Assembly: GCA_038040485.1 (NCBI GenBank)
Contig: JBBPIE010000005.1
Coordinates: 124,001 to 188,000, forward strand
Length of the DNA stretch: 64,000 nucleotides
Direction: 5' to 3'
Origin: Onstottus_B arcticum
Lineage (GTDB): Bacteria; Acidobacteriota; Blastocatellia; UBA7656
Shown here: positions 24,380 to 33,844 of the stretch, piece after piece
Numbering within the stretch: the first letter of the stretch is position 1
Layout: each line of letters starts with the position of its first letter
Translations under genes and position numbers: made by a program
Notes under the pieces: model-generated
What the model saw: only the letters and a program-made list of their open reading frames with translations
Databases searched by the model: none
Told to the model about the DNA's origin: nothing

Positions 24380-25402
24380 ATGCCAGGTTACGAGAATCAA
24401 CACTTCGTTCCACAATCTTATCTGAGAAGGTTTTCCCCAGACAAAAATAGGAAAAGAGTATATGTATACGATAAGGTTTTGGGGCGGTCACTTGGATTGA
24501 TTGGTATAAGAAGTGTTGCGAACAAATCTTTCTTTTATGACATCCCTTTGGATGCTATCAAACAGGGATTCAGTATGGATCCTCACCTTGAAGAAAAGGC
24601 CCTACATTCGCTGGAGAGCCAGTTTAATGAAGTGATCGAAGTCGGGATTAGAGTTGCTAACGGAGCGATCGCAAATCTTGAACACCGAAGAATGATGTCG
24701 CTTTGTATAGCAGTACAACTAATCAGAACTCTCGATTACCGTCGGCATCTCGTAGAAGCTACGGAGAGATCATTTGAAGCCGCGATGGACAGTGTACTTG
24801 AACTGGCAAAACCAGAACTGGCTTTAAAAGTTCGGGCGCAAGCCAAGTATGATGAGCAGGCAGCATCATTGCTACATGCAAAGTTTATGTGGAATCCAGA
24901 CTTTGTATGTAGAATCGCAGCAGTTCTATATCATCGTATATGGGTTATAGGTGTTAATGACACAATCATACCTCTCTACACATCTGATACGCCCGTAGTA
25001 CTTCAAGCACATAAGCAGAGAGATAGTTTCATGCCTGACCCAAGCAACGGACCGGCCTTTATCAAAGCCATTGATGTGGTCATTGAGTCAAGGCTTCCAG
25101 GTATAGAGGATGAAGGTGTTGAGTTGGCTTTCCCACTTAGCCCAAAGTGTGCGCTGATTATTTTGGAGAATAAGCACTTCAAATACATCGAAACAAATCA
25201 GGGCAAACGTTATTCTCTCCAGCCAACAGATATTATTCGCCTCAACTCGCTACAGGTGCTCCGAAGCAGTCGCCAAGTATATTCTGTCTCAAATGATTTT
25301 AGTTTGGCAGAAAAGATATGTAGTGACCATCCAGACATTTGTTCGGAGAGTAAGGACAGCGTCAAAATTGAAAAGTGGAGGTGGGTAGCGGCAAATCGTT
25401 AG
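24380..25402 (+). CDS. DUF4238 protein
   Basis: The 340-residue product starts with the DUF4238 signature ENQHFVPQSYLRRFSPDKN (about 5-23). It also contains VANKSFFYD, the helical EERALHSLE-type segment, and IPLYTSDTPVVL followed by FPLSPKCALII near 245-255. DUF4238 proteins are scattered among mobile elements and defence islands; the conserved His and Asp/Thr residues suggest an enzyme, but the activity is not established. A strong ribosome site (AGGAGGAATT) precedes the ATG. Base composition is clearly AT-richer than the core genes, which fits a mobile cassette. Confidence 0.82.
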   Translation: MPGYENQHFVPQSYLRRFSPDKNRKRVYVYDKVLGRSLGLIGIRSVANKSFFYDIPLDAIKQGFSMDPHLEEKALHSLESQFNEVIEVGIRVANGAIANLEHRRMMSLCIAVQLIRTLDYRRHLVEATERSFEAAMDSVLELAKPELALKVRAQAKYDEQAASLLHAKFMWNPDFVCRIAAVLYHRIWVIGVNDTIIPLYTSDTPVVLQAHKQRDSFMPDPSNGPAFIKAIDVVIESRLPGIEDEGVELAFPLSPKCALIILENKHFKYIETNQGKRYSLQPTDIIRLNSLQVLRSSRQVYSVSNDFSLAEKICSDHPDICSESKDSVKIEKWRWVAANR

Positions 25403-25510
25403 CACCATCTATTCTTACAAGAACGAACGCAACCCATTAACTCATTCAACCCGACTCCTCCCTAGCATCCCTTCATCATCGCTTTGTTCCCTCATCTTAA
25501 ATGCTATATG

Positions 25511-25539
25511 CTCGGCGCGCGTTAATTCGGGCGTTAGAC
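25511..25539 (+). other. attC right half-site
   Basis: CTCGGCGCGCG (25511-25521) followed by a right core GTTAGAC (25533-25539) matches the right arm of sites A and C, but the CGCTGACG part is replaced and no left arm is found within 130 bases. It is interpreted as a degenerate or truncated attC ending the cassette array. The sequence after it shares a leader with the region after the attC-like site at 45658. Confidence 0.45.
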
Positions 25540-25822
25540 GGTGGGGAGGCAGTATTCGTACCGACACGCTTGCGCTGTGAAGCGGAAGGTGCGCTAGCGG
25601 CCACGCACCACGTGCACGGCGTCTCGGCGAGGATCGCGAAGAAACCAGGGCGCTTTTCCTTCTGTGGCCGGGAGCAGAGATCACTATCAATCGGCCAAGC
25701 AGCCGGTACGGTGAAAAAACTCAGGTCGTAGTCACCTGGGATGGGGCCACACTTAGATGTGAGGGGCGTGCCGGCGAGATACGGTATGTTTAGAGCTAAA
25801 ACATACTTCCTGTTGGAAGAGC

Positions 25823-26349
25823 AGGGTTGAGTTTGTTGACATTTCGAACCTGGTCGCGGCTCAGTCTCCGCGAATCTCAGGAGACTCGACCCTAACCCCT
25901 TCGTGAGCCGCGCAGCGGCAGCCGGAAAAATGGCGCGCGCGGCCGAGGCACCCCAACTTTCGATGCCGCTCCAAATGCCGAACCAGGCACTGCACCTGAC
26001 CGGAGCCCCATTGCAGCCAAGGACGTGCCCCGAGTGTTCAGACGGCCCATAACCAAGCGCGTGAGGGTGACTGTCGTGAGTTCGCAGGGTGAGCAAATAG
26101 CGCTGCCGCGTAGCGGTTACCTCTCGATAGACGAGAAGATCACAAGTGGGCCGGAGCCGCGTAGCGGCTACCTGTCGATAGCTGACGACATCGAGACACC
26201 GGGGGCGCGAGAGCGGCTTGACCTGCTAGCCTTGAGGTAGCCGCTACGCGGCTCAGCGAATGCTCCCTTGTACATGCTATCGATAGGCAGCCGCTCTGCG
26301 GCCAGATCCACTGACTCGGCGTGTACGCGAAAATCTGACGCGCACCCTG
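25823..26349. repeat. Composite palindromic element, long copy with GCCGCGTAGCGG hairpins
   Basis: The left part (25823-26065) matches the dispersed about 240-base unit found at 31146 and 43530. The right part carries repeated stems: GCCGCGTAGCGG-type units near 26103 and 26157 in one orientation, then reverse-oriented units near 26225 and 26275. It ends with GCGAAAATCTGACGCGCACC (about 26327-26346), the same tail as the other long copies. The hairpin sequence differs from those copies while position and orientation are kept. The rest of the 25403-26398 gap shows no gene. Confidence 0.7.
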
Positions 26350-26398
26350 AAACACAGTCGAGTTTGACGTGAGACCTCCAAAGGACTATTTTCCTCGT

Positions 26399-26620
26399 AT
26401 GTCATCAACAGCGGATCAACTAGCGCAAGAGATCAAGTCACTCCCCGATATCGAGAAGCTGCGGCTCGTCGATGCGATTCTGGCTGATCTGGGCAGACCT
26501 GATCCGGAGATTGATCGCATCTGGGCCGAGGAGGCCCGAAAGCGCTGGGATGCCTACAAGGCCGGTCGCGTCCGGACCGTTTCCTATGAAGAGGTCATGT
26601 CCAAGTACCGAGACCAATGA
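26399..26620 (+). CDS. Orphan addiction-module antitoxin-like protein
   Basis: The 73-residue product (MSSTADQLAQEIKSLPDIEK at the start, then DAILADLGRPDPEIDRIW and EEARKRWDAYKAGRV) matches the putative addiction-module component family, antitoxins that normally precede a RelE/ParE toxin. Here the gene is followed directly by the 3' end of an opposite-strand gene, so the toxin is absent. A longer version starting at 26369 is possible; the ATG at 26399 matches the family N-terminus. The ribosome site is weak. Confidence 0.65.
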   Translation: MSSTADQLAQEIKSLPDIEKLRLVDAILADLGRPDPEIDRIWAEEARKRWDAYKAGRVRTVSYEEVMSKYRDQ

Positions 26621-26632
26621 GAATTCGATTGC

Positions 26633-28987
26633 TCAATTGATCGGCGCAGCATTGCGCTGGTCGACGGTAACTGAAGTCGCTCCGGGTTTGATGTCTATCC
26701 TCAAATCCCATAACAGCGGTCCGTCGTCGTACAGGGCTGAGCCCACCAGGTAGTAAGTTCCTGCCGGCAGCGCCGGGAACTGCGCCCTACCTTTGGCGTC
26801 AAGTTTGACGCGACCAACACCGACCGCCATAAGCTTCGCAAATCCCTGCTGACATAGCTGTTGCTGTTGCTGTTGCTTGCTATCACAAGCCATTGCCCAG
26901 AGCTTGAGCGCCGACCCTCCAGATGGCGGCTGAAGGCCCGCCTTCCTCAGCACGCTCTCAAAACTCTCTTTCGCCAATATGAATGACGCCCCGTCAAGAG
27001 GGTTTGAATCGTCGCCGGGCTCGGGCGGGATGCCGCTGGCGACCGACAAGGTGCCCGTCCCAGCAGGTCCGGCTGCCACGTTCGGCCTTGTCCCAGTGGC
27101 AGCAGCGGGCGTCCGCGTCGGAGCCGCCGCGGACGCGGTGCTCGCGGTCGTGGATGTGCTCGCCGTCGCGGCTCCGCTCGCTCGCGCTCCTTCAGCGGGG
27201 GTGAGGACAGACAGCGTGCAGGTGTCCGTAAGAGGCTGGAAGACAGGCTCCCGAACAACAAGCGTGCCTTCAATCCTCTCCTTCACGTTCACCAACCGGC
27301 GTCCGTTTACCTGGACTGTTCCCGAACCGGCCATCGTCCCATCCGGTCGAAGTTCGAGCGCTATAGGACTGGCGCCGTTCTGTATATTCACCAAGACCCG
27401 ATTGCCGCTTGTCGAGACGCTATACTCACGCGCGACAGCGGCATCCCGGCACCCGAGGACTGCCGACTCAGGATGGAACTCGATGTCGAACCCATCCTCG
27501 CCCGCGTACTTACCATGCACGCGGAAACCGACGGGCGGCGGTTTGGTGGCGGTCTTATTTGCGACCCCAAGCACCGAACCCAATACGTCACTAACATTGA
27601 TGCCGGCCGAGGCTGACTGGTCGGGAGTCATAGGGCCCAGTGTGCAACGCGCTGTCTGTGTTTCATATACCGGTTGCATGCAACTCTCTGTGTGATCATA
27701 AACGTCTATTCCGTTTACGTTCCGATAAAAGGTCTTAGTTCCCGGTCTTGTCCCCACTTGTACGGGGCCCGTGACATCGACCGCTCCGGAGGGCTGCGGC
27801 GAGACCCGCGTGGCAGCCAGTTTGCCATCGGGTCGCACGGGAAAGATAATGCGCTGCCCCTGCCACTCCTCCGGATTTTCGCCTGGCTTTGGTTGACGAA
27901 GAATGGCCCCCGCCTGCGTGTCGCATAAGAAACAGCCCGCGCCCGATCCGGACATGAGCCTGACGTTAATCTGGTCGCTCTTGATTTCAACGGCGGCGCT
28001 CGCCGGCAGCCACTTGACTTGCTTGCAACCGACCCAAGCGCCATCGGAATGGAACATCACGGCGAAGCCACCCTGGCTCGTATAGACGCCGCTCAGGTAG
28101 AGGCCAGATGGCCGCGGTATCTTCTTGAGGCCCGGAAGAAAATCGCCCGCCCCTTTTCCAAGCGCCTCCGTAAAGCATTGCGACTCGCTCCTACCGGAGG
28201 CGATGCAGCGGGTCAGCTCGCGTTGCCAGGGCTTGGGCTGCTGCTTAGCTTCCCACTCCTTTATCTCGGCCTGCGCCCTCTGCTGGTCGGCCTTGTCGCG
28301 CTCTTCGCGGGCCTTGATGCGCCCCGCGATCTGCCCCTCCGCCTGCCAGTATTCGTCGCGAAAACCGGGCGCGCTCTTTTGCAACACCTCGTCAAGGAGT
28401 TTCCGGTCATAGGCGTATCCTTGCAGCTCGAATAGGCGGCCCGTCTTGTCCCCCGCCAACTGCTGCTGGACCGACTGCATGAGCCTGGTGGAAGCAGCGT
28501 AGTACTCGCCGCGGAAATGTTGTTCGTCCGGGGTAAGGTTAAGCTCGTTGCGGCGCTGGCTTGTCGCGACGCTGACGATGACCTCCCGCAATTGCCACAA
28601 CACACCCGCCTGACGCGCCGCCGTGTCCATGGGGTCCTTGCCCTGCACGTCGCGCATAACGCGCTCGACAGTCGGCAGCTTGCTGAGGTAGGGCGGGTTC
28701 ATACTCTGCGCGCTACCAGCCCCTGGCCGCGCTGGCTGGGTCTGCGTCCCGGCGGCTGGCCGCGAAGCTGCTTTGCAATCTTTCAGGCGCTCGCTCAACA
28801 TGGCGCGCCATGTGCTGGCGCGGTTCACCAGCTCGCCGTTACGCTCGCTGCGAAAGACGCACCTCTCATCAGGTCCCCACGGCTGGCAACTCTCCACGAT
28901 GTAGCTGAGGCCGTCAGGACAACTGACCGGCTGATTGAACGGCGGCAACGGCGCCGCTTGTTGTGCACTGGCGACTTTAGCGAGCAA
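26633..28987 (-). CDS. Large exported protein with two similar domains
   Basis: About 784 residues from the first usable start, TTG 28987. The signal peptide is largely encoded upstream of it: in frame before the TTG the sequence reads LCQLTLAFLLLAKVASAQQA, so the true start is probably farther upstream, but no ATG, GTG or TTG is present there. Visible parts are an N-terminal Cys-rich segment (SCPDGLSYIVESCQPW), a charged helical region (about 110-260), two similar beta-rich modules each with a FHxxxAxxGC segment (about 320 and 520), an Ala/Thr-rich linker (about 620-670) and a C-terminal Ig/CnaB-like fold (LDAKGRAQFPALPAGTYYLVG). It is probably periplasmic or surface-exposed; function is unknown. 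Confidence 0.65.
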   Translation of the reverse strand: MLAKVASAQQAAPLPPFNQPVSCPDGLSYIVESCQPWGPDERCVFRSERNGELVNRASTWRAMLSERLKDCKAASRPAAGTQTQPARPGAGSAQSMNPPYLSKLPTVERVMRDVQGKDPMDTAARQAGVLWQLREVIVSVATSQRRNELNLTPDEQHFRGEYYAASTRLMQSVQQQLAGDKTGRLFELQGYAYDRKLLDEVLQKSAPGFRDEYWQAEGQIAGRIKAREERDKADQQRAQAEIKEWEAKQQPKPWQRELTRCIASGRSESQCFTEALGKGAGDFLPGLKKIPRPSGLYLSGVYTSQGGFAVMFHSDGAWVGCKQVKWLPASAAVEIKSDQINVRLMSGSGAGCFLCDTQAGAILRQPKPGENPEEWQGQRIIFPVRPDGKLAATRVSPQPSGAVDVTGPVQVGTRPGTKTFYRNVNGIDVYDHTESCMQPVYETQTARCTLGPMTPDQSASAGINVSDVLGSVLGVANKTATKPPPVGFRVHGKYAGEDGFDIEFHPESAVLGCRDAAVAREYSVSTSGNRVLVNIQNGASPIALELRPDGTMAGSGTVQVNGRRLVNVKERIEGTLVVREPVFQPLTDTCTLSVLTPAEGARASGAATASTSTTASTASAAAPTRTPAAATGTRPNVAAGPAGTGTLSVASGIPPEPGDDSNPLDGASFILAKESFESVLRKAGLQPPSGGSALKLWAMACDSKQQQQQQLCQQGFAKLMAVGVGRVKLDAKGRAQFPALPAGTYYLVGSALYDDGPLLWDLRIDIKPGATSVTVDQRNAAPIN

Positions 28988-29316
28988 AAGAAATGCAAGC
29001 GTAAGCTGACAGAGATAGGGTCGCGTGGAAATACCTCCGAGCGGGCTGTGAAAAACTTTTCGGCCGCGAGTATATTCAAGACCGAGCGCCTGGTCAATTT
29101 GTTTTCTTATTATTGTTAAGAAGCTGCGGGGCCGCTAATCGTGGCGCCAGCTGACGGGCGAAGCACAGGCGGCGGGGTTGCCCGGATGCGCGGTCGCTAG
29201 ACTCTGCTGCTACCGGACCGCATCACTACTGGCGCGCGGGTTGATGACGAATCGAAAAGACCGTATAAGCATGAAGGCTAGGATTGCAGAAGAAAACGGT
29301 TAAGCGAAGGATGCGG

Positions 29317-31104
29317 ATGAGAAAAACAAATTGCAAAAGACTCGGGCTCGCGATGTTGTTCGCAATTGGCATTGTGGCCACCAGCGCCTCAAGGCCGGCG
29401 GTCACCAGCGCTTCAAGACCGGCGGCCGCGAGCCAGCAGACGGATGTGCAAGTCCCATCTCAGCCCATGAAGTTTGGCGTCTTTGTCGCGCGTTTCGATG
29501 GCGGCGGGACATTCACGCTTGAGGGCACCGGCTGGCCCCGACTGACAGGCAACTGGAAAAGCAAGGGTGATGAGATCGAGCTGTCAACGACCGGCGGACC
29601 CAAGGGTTGTGACGGACCCGGACGATATCGCATTCGCCTGGACCGTAGCCACCTCGGCTTTGAGCTCATATCGGATGAGTGCACGGTGCGAAGAATGATC
29701 ATCGACCGAAGCACCTGGGCGCCTCAAGGGGAGGCGAAGACCACGGCCGCGCGGCGCATCGTTAGAACAGCCGGAGCGCGCGCACCTTCGCGCCCAGGCC
29801 CGAATACCCCGAACACACCGACGGGGAGTTGGCCTTCTTTCCGCGGGCAGCAGGCCTCAGGTGTAGCGGAGCGGCAGAATCTCCCTGATCGGTGGGACGC
29901 CAAGACGGGCGAGAATATTCTCTGGCGCACGCCGATTCCCGGGCTCGCTCATTCCAGTCCCGTCGTCTGGGGGAACCGAGTCTTTGTAACAAGCGCTTCC
30001 AGCAGTGACCCGAAGGCGACCTTCCGCCCCGGACTGTATGGCGACGGCGATGCATCAAAAGATCGCTCGCAGCATCGATGGATGATTTATGCGCTCGACA
30101 AACGAACCGGCAAGATCCTCTGGGAGCGTGTCGCTCACCAGGGCGTACCTCTCGAGCAGCGCCACATCAAATCGACTTACGCCAACTCGACTCCCGCAAC
30201 CGACGGACGCATAGTCGTGACGTGGTTCGGGTCGCAAGGTGTCTATGCCTACGATGTCAGCGGGCGCTTTCTCTGGAAGGTGGAGATGGGGCGGCTCGAC
30301 CTGGGCGCATACGATATTCCGACGTACGAATGGGGACCCGCCAGTTCGCCGATCATCTGGAACAATCTCGTCATCTTGCAGTGCGACACCCAGAATGATT
30401 CATTCATCTTGGCCCTCGATGCTGACACCGGCAAAACGGTGTGGAAGACCGAGCGCGAAGAGATTCCGTCGTGGGGCACCCCGACCGTGGCGATGACATC
30501 GGCGGGCCCTGTACTCGTCGCGAACGCGTCCAACTTCATCCGGGGTTATGACCCTCGCACGGGGAAGGAGTTGTGGCGGCTCGGGGGCAGTTCGAAGATC
30601 ACGGCGCCGACGCCGATCTTCTCCGACGACATGTTTGCAGTCGTGAGCGGGCGGGGTCCCGAACGTCCGATCTTTGTTGTGAAGGCGGGCGCTCGCGGGG
30701 AACTTACGTTGCCTGAGGGCAAGTCGAATAGTGACGCGATCGCCTGGAGCCGCACGGGTCGCGGGTCCTACATGCCGACTCCGCTAATCTACGACGGCAT
30801 TCTTTATGTGCTCGCCAACAACGGGCTGTTCGACGCGTACAATTTGCGGAGCGGCGAGGAAGTCTATCGTCAGAGACTGCCGGTGGTCGGCAGCGGCTTC
30901 AGCGCATCGCCGGTAGCATCTGACGGCAAGCTCTACCTCTCGAACGAAGACGGGGAGATGCTGGTCATCGCAGCCGGTCAGAAATTCGCTCACATCGCAA
31001 CGAACTCGATGGGAGAGATGCTGATGGCTACCCCGGCCTTGTCGGATGGAGTGATGTACGTGCGCTCATCGGCGAGCCTGTTCGCAATCGGACGCAAGCA
31101 CTGA
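29317..31104 (+). CDS. Exported PQQ-like beta-propeller protein
   Basis: The signal peptide (RLGLAMLFAIGIVATSA) is followed by a short direct repeat (TSASRPA twice). A small beta domain comes next (about 50-150), then a propeller (about 185-590) with repeated blades containing ALDxxTGKxxW, such as YALDKRTGKILWER and LALDADTGKTVWK, typical of PQQ-like repeats. Such proteins are periplasmic; most in this group lack PQQ and act as scaffolds. It starts the domain with WPSFRGQQASGV, common in planctomycete and Acidobacterial homologues. ATG 29317 was taken because GAAGG lies six bases upstream; earlier starts at 29284 and 29311 exist. Confidence 0.78.
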   Translation: MRKTNCKRLGLAMLFAIGIVATSASRPAVTSASRPAAASQQTDVQVPSQPMKFGVFVARFDGGGTFTLEGTGWPRLTGNWKSKGDEIELSTTGGPKGCDGPGRYRIRLDRSHLGFELISDECTVRRMIIDRSTWAPQGEAKTTAARRIVRTAGARAPSRPGPNTPNTPTGSWPSFRGQQASGVAERQNLPDRWDAKTGENILWRTPIPGLAHSSPVVWGNRVFVTSASSSDPKATFRPGLYGDGDASKDRSQHRWMIYALDKRTGKILWERVAHQGVPLEQRHIKSTYANSTPATDGRIVVTWFGSQGVYAYDVSGRFLWKVEMGRLDLGAYDIPTYEWGPASSPIIWNNLVILQCDTQNDSFILALDADTGKTVWKTEREEIPSWGTPTVAMTSAGPVLVANASNFIRGYDPRTGKELWRLGGSSKITAPTPIFSDDMFAVVSGRGPERPIFVVKAGARGELTLPEGKSNSDAIAWSRTGRGSYMPTPLIYDGILYVLANNGLFDAYNLRSGEEVYRQRLPVVGSGFSASPVASDGKLYLSNEDGEMLVIAAGQKFAHIATNSMGEMLMATPALSDGVMYVRSSASLFAIGRKH

Positions 31105-31130
31105 GCGAGGGTTCGGGCAGTGAGGAAGGA

Positions 31131-31693
31131 ATGAGCTTGCGGCGGCTCACGAGACTCGACCCTAACCCCTTCGCGAGCCGCGGAGCGGCAGCCGGAGAAA
31201 TGGCGCGCGCGGCCGAGGCACACCAACTTTCGATGCCGCTCCAAATGCCGAACCAGGCCCTGCACCTGACCGGAGCCCCATTGCAGCCAAGGAAGTGCCC
31301 CGAGTGGTCAAACGGCCCATAACCTGGCGAGTGACGATCAAAGCGAGAAGCGGGTGCAGGTCAGGTTTTCGCGCATACCAACCTCGTGAGAGGTGGGTCG
31401 GTGATGCTGCAGCCTACAACAATCAGATGTGCGTCAACGTCTCGCGTTTTTGCACATACCCACTTCGTGAGAAGTGGGTCGGTGATGTTGTAGCCTGCAT
31501 TGTGCGCGTTGGACCGTGTCGTGCCAAATATATAGGCCGCAACATCACGTACCCACTTCTCACGAAGTGGGTATGCAGCGTCAGACGCGCTTCGGTGTAG
31601 TAGGCAGCAACATCAAGACCCACCTCGTCACGAGGTGGATATGCGCGAAAATCTGATGCGCACCCGCGAGAAGCCGCTAAATTGAAACTTAGT
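31131..31693. repeat. Composite palindromic element, long copy with four ACCCAC hairpins
   Basis: The left unit (31146-31335) matches 25860-26065 and 43580-43770. The right part holds four hairpins of about 22 bases: 31377-31398, 31458-31479, 31551-31572 and 31618-31640. The second (ACCCACTTCGTGAGAAGTGG plus GT) is the exact reverse complement of the third, and the flanks of units 1-2 (GGTGATG-TTG) reappear inverted beside units 3-4, so the whole block is one large inverted repeat. The tail GCGAAAATCTGATGCGCACC follows. A near-identical block lies at 43790-44116. The remainder of the gap to 31932 shows no gene. Confidence 0.85.
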
Positions 31694-31932
31694 GAGGAAA
31701 CCCCAAGATGCAAGGTTGATACGTGGAACGAAACTGGAGCGGCGCCTCCGGTGAGCCGGCCGCCGGGCACACGGTCTAACAATGCCGAGATGCTGGCGGG
31801 TGTAGAACTAGCGCGGAATAACTGCGCCCCTTTTAGACCTTCAATCCGATGCTTGTAGTTCGTATAGATGAGAAGTACAAGCCCCTCCCTTGTTAATCCG
31901 TCATCTCCCCACTGGTGAAAGACGACTTCTAT

Positions 31933-32832
31933 TTAATCAACGATTGAGAAATTGGTGTTTGTATCAAGTGCATCGCGGATGCCGTCGGCAAACAAAAACC
32001 ACGCCAGCATCGTCAGCGCAAGAACGATTGAAGGGAAAACCGTCAGATGCCAGGCTGTGCGGATATAGGCTTGATAAATTCCAATCATTTGTCCCCAGGA
32101 GGCTCGCGGCGCAGGAATTCCTAAACCTAAAAAACTTAGTCCGGCTTCCGCAAACATCGCGCCCGGAATACCAATCGCAATTGAAACGATAACCGGAGTC
32201 ATCACATTGCTTAGAATATGCTTTTTGATTATGTATCCAGTGCCACCGCCCATTGCGCGGGAGGCGCGAATGAAATCAGTTTTCTTGAGTGAAAGAACCT
32301 GGCCGCGCACCAGACGCGCAATTCCAATCCAACCAGTTAAGGTCATTGCGAGAATCAAATTCCAGAAGCCTGCACCGAGCGCGATCATTAAGAGAATGTA
32401 AAAAAGAATGGCCGGAAGAGATGAGAGTACATCAATGACTCGCATTATGACGTAATCGAGCCAGCCGCCTTTTAAGCCCGATAGTGCGCCTATCGGAACG
32501 CCGACAACCGCGATCGCCACTTGACTGAGAATGCCGACGCTGATTGATATTCGTGCGCCGTAGAGAAGACGCGAAAGAACGTCGCGCCCCAAATCGTCAG
32601 TGCCGAGCCAGTGCAAGCGATTTGGCGTTTGCCAGGTCGCCAGAAAATCGCCTTTGTAGGGATCGTAAGGCGCAATATACGGCGCGGCGACGGCGACGAT
32701 TACTTCAACAATGATAAACCAGAAGGCGATAAGAGCGAGTTTGTTGCGGCAAAAACGCCGCCAGAAAAGCCGCAAGCTTATGGCTCTAGGCTTGGTTGAA
32801 ATTCTTTCCATGGCTGCCGCATTCATCGCCAT
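31933..32832 (-). CDS. oppC: Oligopeptide/dipeptide ABC transporter permease (OppC type)
   Basis: The 299-residue inner-membrane protein starts with the OppC N-terminal segment (LRLFWRRFCRNKLALIAF). It has six predicted membrane segments and the family motifs TPNRLHWLGTDDLGRDVLSR and the EAA-type loop ASRAMGGGTGYIIKKHIL. It forms the translocation channel with OppB. It is the last gene of a five-gene operon; its ATG lies one base after the oppB stop, so translation is coupled. The AT-richer composition is shared with the rest of the operon. Confidence 0.9.
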   Translation of the reverse strand: MAMNAAAMERISTKPRAISLRLFWRRFCRNKLALIAFWFIIVEVIVAVAAPYIAPYDPYKGDFLATWQTPNRLHWLGTDDLGRDVLSRLLYGARISISVGILSQVAIAVVGVPIGALSGLKGGWLDYVIMRVIDVLSSLPAILFYILLMIALGAGFWNLILAMTLTGWIGIARLVRGQVLSLKKTDFIRASRAMGGGTGYIIKKHILSNVMTPVIVSIAIGIPGAMFAEAGLSFLGLGIPAPRASWGQMIGIYQAYIRTAWHLTVFPSIVLALTMLAWFLFADGIRDALDTNTNFSIVD

Positions 32833-32833
32833 T

Positions 32834-33781
32834 TTAGTCTTCCCCGACCAAAGTTACACGCGGGTCAACCAGCGCGTAGAGCAAATCCGTAATCAGATAT
32901 GCAAGGCTGATAATCAATGTCCAAACGAGTGTAGTCGCCATAATCATAGGGTAGTCACGGCTGCCAATTGCTGTCACGAAATAAAACCCAATGCCCGGAA
33001 TGCGAAAGATGCTCTCTACGAAAAACGAGCCGACAATCAAGCCTGCTGCGAGCGGTCCGCCGACGGTTAAGAGAGGCGTGAGCGCGTTTTTGAAAACGTG
33101 GATGAACATGATTCGATTTTTGCTCAAGCCTTTGGCGCGAGCGGTGCGGACATAATTTGCTTTCATCGTATCGCGCATACTTGCCCGCGTGTAACGTTGC
33201 AAAACTAAGATTGGCGCCAGAGAGTTTGCCAGGACAGGCATAATAAAATCTCGCGGGCTACTCCAACCGCCAGTCGGCAGCCAACCAAGCCAGACCGAAA
33301 AGACCACTTGCAAAAGGATAGCGAAAACGAAACTCGGCATGACAAGGCAGAGGATCGAAACGCCTGTGCCTAAGTAATCGAAAATTGAATTTGGTTTAAC
33401 CGCCGCGGCAATGCCGAGCCCGACACCGACAGCAGTTGAAAAAAGAAGCGTCAAAAATCCAAGCTGAAGCGAATACGACCATTGTTCTTCAAGAATCCCG
33501 ACGACAGTTCGATTTGGATAAGCCATTGAGTAACCGAAATCAAGAAGAACGGCATTGCGAACAAAGAGCGTATATTGCTTCCAAACCGGCGCATTCAATC
33601 CATATTTTTCGTTTAGTTGGCGTTTGATATTTGCGGGCACCATCTGCTGTTTCTCGAGTGCGCGGGCATCAAACGGTCCACCCGGAACGGAATGCATCAA
33701 CCCGAAAGTGATGACCGAAACGATGAACAAAACGCCGACAAGTCCGGCTATTCGTGAAAGCATGTAGCGCAACATAATCAA
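32834..33781 (-). CDS. oppB: Oligopeptide/dipeptide ABC transporter permease (OppB type)
   Basis: The 315-residue permease has the OppB layout: N-terminal membrane helix (LVGVLFIVSVITFGLMHSVP), a long periplasmic loop with PGGPFDARALEKQQM, and the cytoplasmic loop YVRTARAKGLSKNRIMFIHV (EAA motif) before the last membrane segments. Length and order are normal. It starts 63 bases after the second ATPase gene. The substrate class (oligopeptide, dipeptide or nickel) cannot be fixed from sequence alone. Confidence 0.9.
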   Translation of the reverse strand: MIMLRYMLSRIAGLVGVLFIVSVITFGLMHSVPGGPFDARALEKQQMVPANIKRQLNEKYGLNAPVWKQYTLFVRNAVLLDFGYSMAYPNRTVVGILEEQWSYSLQLGFLTLLFSTAVGVGLGIAAAVKPNSIFDYLGTGVSILCLVMPSFVFAILLQVVFSVWLGWLPTGGWSSPRDFIMPVLANSLAPILVLQRYTRASMRDTMKANYVRTARAKGLSKNRIMFIHVFKNALTPLLTVGGPLAAGLIVGSFFVESIFRIPGIGFYFVTAIGSRDYPMIMATTLVWTLIISLAYLITDLLYALVDPRVTLVGED

Positions 33782-33844
33782 TTCTCACGACCAGCAACAC
33801 AGAGGAAAACGAAAATAAGATAGACAAGATAGACTGTAACAACA

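Noticed and set aside
25497..26096. 199-codon minus-strand frame in the cassette-end/repeat region
   Set aside because: It crosses the attC half-site and the composite repeat, has low-complexity composition and no plausible start context or family match.
31131..31322. Short frames encoding MPNQAL-type peptides in the repeats
   Set aside because: The same peptide arises from each copy of the dispersed repeat; it is noncoding repeat read as protein, not a gene.
31377..31640. Regularly spaced hairpins resembling a CRISPR array
   Set aside because: The units are palindromes in two orientations with unequal spacers shared between copies; there are no unique spacers and no cas genes.
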